Source of the DNA: Avichristensenella sp031550455
GTDB taxonomy: Bacteria; Bacillota; Clostridia; Christensenellales; Aristaeellaceae
Assembly (NCBI GenBank): GCA_031550455.1
Contig: JAVBOQ010000032.1
Coordinates: forward strand, 1-6,977
Direction: 5' to 3'
Length of the DNA: 6,977 nucleotides
The notes beneath the pieces were generated by a model. The model was given only the letters and a program-made list of their open reading frames with translations, was not told the DNA's origin and did not search any database. This document shows, in pieces, positions 6,011 to 6,977 of the stretch (position 1 is the first letter of the stretch; each line of letters opens with the position of its first letter). The position numbers were made by a program, and so were the translations under genes.

Positions 6011-6442
6011 TCACCCCATCAGCGCGACGCGCAGCAAAAAGAGCAGGCAGCACACGACGCCGAGGGCCGCGTATGTCCGGACAACGCCCTGCCGCTCCAC
6101 ATCGCGCCCGATCAGGCCGGGAATCACGTACCCGATCGATTGCGAAAAATTCGGCAGCGACAGCGACCCGCCGGTGTACAGGATGCCGAGCAGCAGCCGC
6201 AGCAGCATGCCCGTCAGCAGGTAGACGGCCATACGCCGCCTGCCGTACAGGATCATGTAGCGCGACAGCAGCCGGACGACGCCCACGCACGCGAGCGACA
6301 GCCCGAGCGTCAGCGCGACGCGCCACGGGTCGTACAGGTACAGGGTGATATACGCAGGCACGATGATGCCGCCCGGCGATATGCCGACGAACTCCGTAAA
6401 CGCCAGACTGACCAGCACGCCCCAAAAGATCATGTCACGCAT
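6011..6442 (-). CDS. pgsC: Poly-gamma-glutamate synthase membrane subunit PgsC/CapC
   Basis: This 143-residue integral membrane protein has the CapC signature. The N-terminal TEFVGISPGGIIVPAYITLY (16-35) matches the conserved G-x-x-PGG-x-(I/V)-VP-(A/G)-Y segment, and IGYVIPGLIGRDVERQGVV (103-121) matches the second conserved block. Membrane segments lie at roughly 5-18, 24-37, 42-60, 72-90, 103-112 and 123-141. CapC partners the ATP-dependent ligase CapB in polymer synthesis or translocation at the membrane. The ATG at 6442 overlaps the end of pgsB by 8 nt and is preceded on the minus strand by GGAGG about nine bases away. A second ATG three codons later (6433) is possible but less well spaced. 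Family length is about 140-150 residues, so the protein is complete. Confidence 0.9.
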   Translation of the reverse strand: MRDMIFWGVLVSLAFTEFVGISPGGIIVPAYITLYLYDPWRVALTLGLSLACVGVVRLLSRYMILYGRRRMAVYLLTGMLLRLLLGILYTGGSLSLPNFSQSIGYVIPGLIGRDVERQGVVRTYAALGVVCCLLFLLRVALMG

Positions 6443-6977
6443 GCGTCATTTCCTCCGCGTCGAGCCGCTCGATCATCGCGTGCGCGCCGCCCTTGATGTT
6501 GCCGACGCCGACCAGCAGCCCGCCGTCCATCCGCGCCGCGGCGTCCTGCCACCTCTTCACAGGCCGGATTGTCAGCGTCGGCGCGGCCTTTCGAAACAGC
6601 CGCGCCGCCAACGGCTTGCTGTCGCCGAGCAGATACACCGTCGCGCCCGGGAAATGGCCGAAAAAGTGCCGCGCGAACAGCAGCGCGCGGTCCGGCCGGT
6701 CGTACCGGTTGTTGTACAGAAACGCGATGTCCGAATGCGCCGCCCGGTGCGGCGCGAGCAGCAGCAGCGTCGACGTCGGGTCGTTGGCCGAAAACAGATT
6801 GAGAAACACGAACGGCGCGCCGTCCGCGTTTTGCATCGCGTACGCGCGGCTCGCGCCGAAGTCGCGCTGCACACGGGTGAACCCCGCGTCAATCTCCGCG
6901 TCGGACAAGCCGAGCGACCGCGCGACGGCGCGCGCGACGCCGTGGTTCTCCTCGCCGGGCGGGTCCGCCGGGCAGTG
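6435..6977 (-). CDS. pgsB: Poly-gamma-glutamate synthase PgsB/CapB, C-terminal part only
   Basis: The last 180 codons of a CapB-type Mur-ligase-like enzyme are present; it activates glutamate with ATP and extends the gamma-linked chain. The reading frame is open to the window edge (first residues HCPADPPGEENHG), so the TTG at 6908 is not the start. Recognisable pieces are the FLNLFSANDPTST segment, matching the F-A-A-N-D-P-x-S-T motif of CapB; NNRYDRPDRALLF, matching N-x-R-x-D-R; and VYLLGDSKPLA followed by GGLLVGVGNIKGGAHAM near the end. The ATP-binding P-loop half lies outside the window. The stop TGA (6437-6435) lies inside the start of pgsC, giving an 8-nt overlap and probable translational coupling. 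With pgsC and pgsW it forms one operon. Confidence 0.88.
   Translation of the reverse strand, partial: HCPADPPGEENHGVARAVARSLGLSDAEIDAGFTRVQRDFGASRAYAMQNADGAPFVFLNLFSANDPTSTLLLLAPHRAAHSDIAFLYNNRYDRPDRALLFARHFFGHFPGATVYLLGDSKPLAARLFRKAAPTLTIRPVKRWQDAAARMDGGLLVGVGNIKGGAHAMIERLDAEEMTHA

Noticed and set aside
5540..6496. 318-codon plus-strand frame across pgsW and pgsC
   Set aside because: It is low-complexity (Arg, Ala, Gln, Asp rich), without a ribosome binding site, and fully antisense to two genes with recognised families.
6906..6908. TTG as the start of a short pgsB
   Set aside because: The frame continues open for 23 more codons to the edge, and CapB enzymes are much longer than 157 residues.

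Overview
The window is high-GC bacterial DNA, densely coding, with strong AGGAGG-type ribosome binding sites and intergenic stem-loop elements. The gene content (C69 dipeptidase, a secreted DUF6305-like protein, an ion-transporter-superfamily permease, poly-gamma-glutamate genes) would suit an anaerobic Bacillota (Clostridia-like) or Synergistota organism. This placement is inference; nothing here fixes the taxon.

Layout. On the plus strand, positions 2-4721 hold five co-oriented genes: a 5'-truncated C69-family dipeptidase; a 185-residue exported DUF6305-like protein; a 444-residue multi-spanning permease with a two-fold repeated core motif; a 55-residue two-helix membrane protein; and a membrane-anchored M14-type zinc hydrolase of the succinylglutamate desuccinylase/aspartoacylase group. 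The last three genes are separated by only 4 and 13 nt. The two earlier gaps (99 and 62 nt) each contain a strong hairpin lacking a T-tract, so the secreted protein's message is bracketed by stem-loops. On the minus strand, positions 6977-4933 hold the end of pgsB/capB, then pgsC/capC, then a third gene resembling the 'poly-gamma-glutamate system protein' (PgsW-type) family. These three overlap or lie 4 nt apart and form one operon.

The two operons converge on a 211-nt gap (4722-4932) filled with structure. It holds two inverted copies of a 51-nt unit, each a 21-nt hairpin, a 7-nt spacer and a 23-nt hairpin. The copies match at 36 of 51 positions and show paired, compensatory substitutions in the stems. 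One terminator-like hairpin lies between the copies and a second lies after them. The second overlaps the pgsW stop codon.

Working model (inference): the minus operon makes poly-gamma-glutamate or a related gamma-linked polymer, and the plus operon cleaves amide- or peptide-linked amino acid material outside the cell and moves the product across the membrane. The secreted DUF6305-like protein, the permease and the two-helix protein together look like an unusual three-component secondary transporter, comparable in plan but not in parts to a TRAP system.
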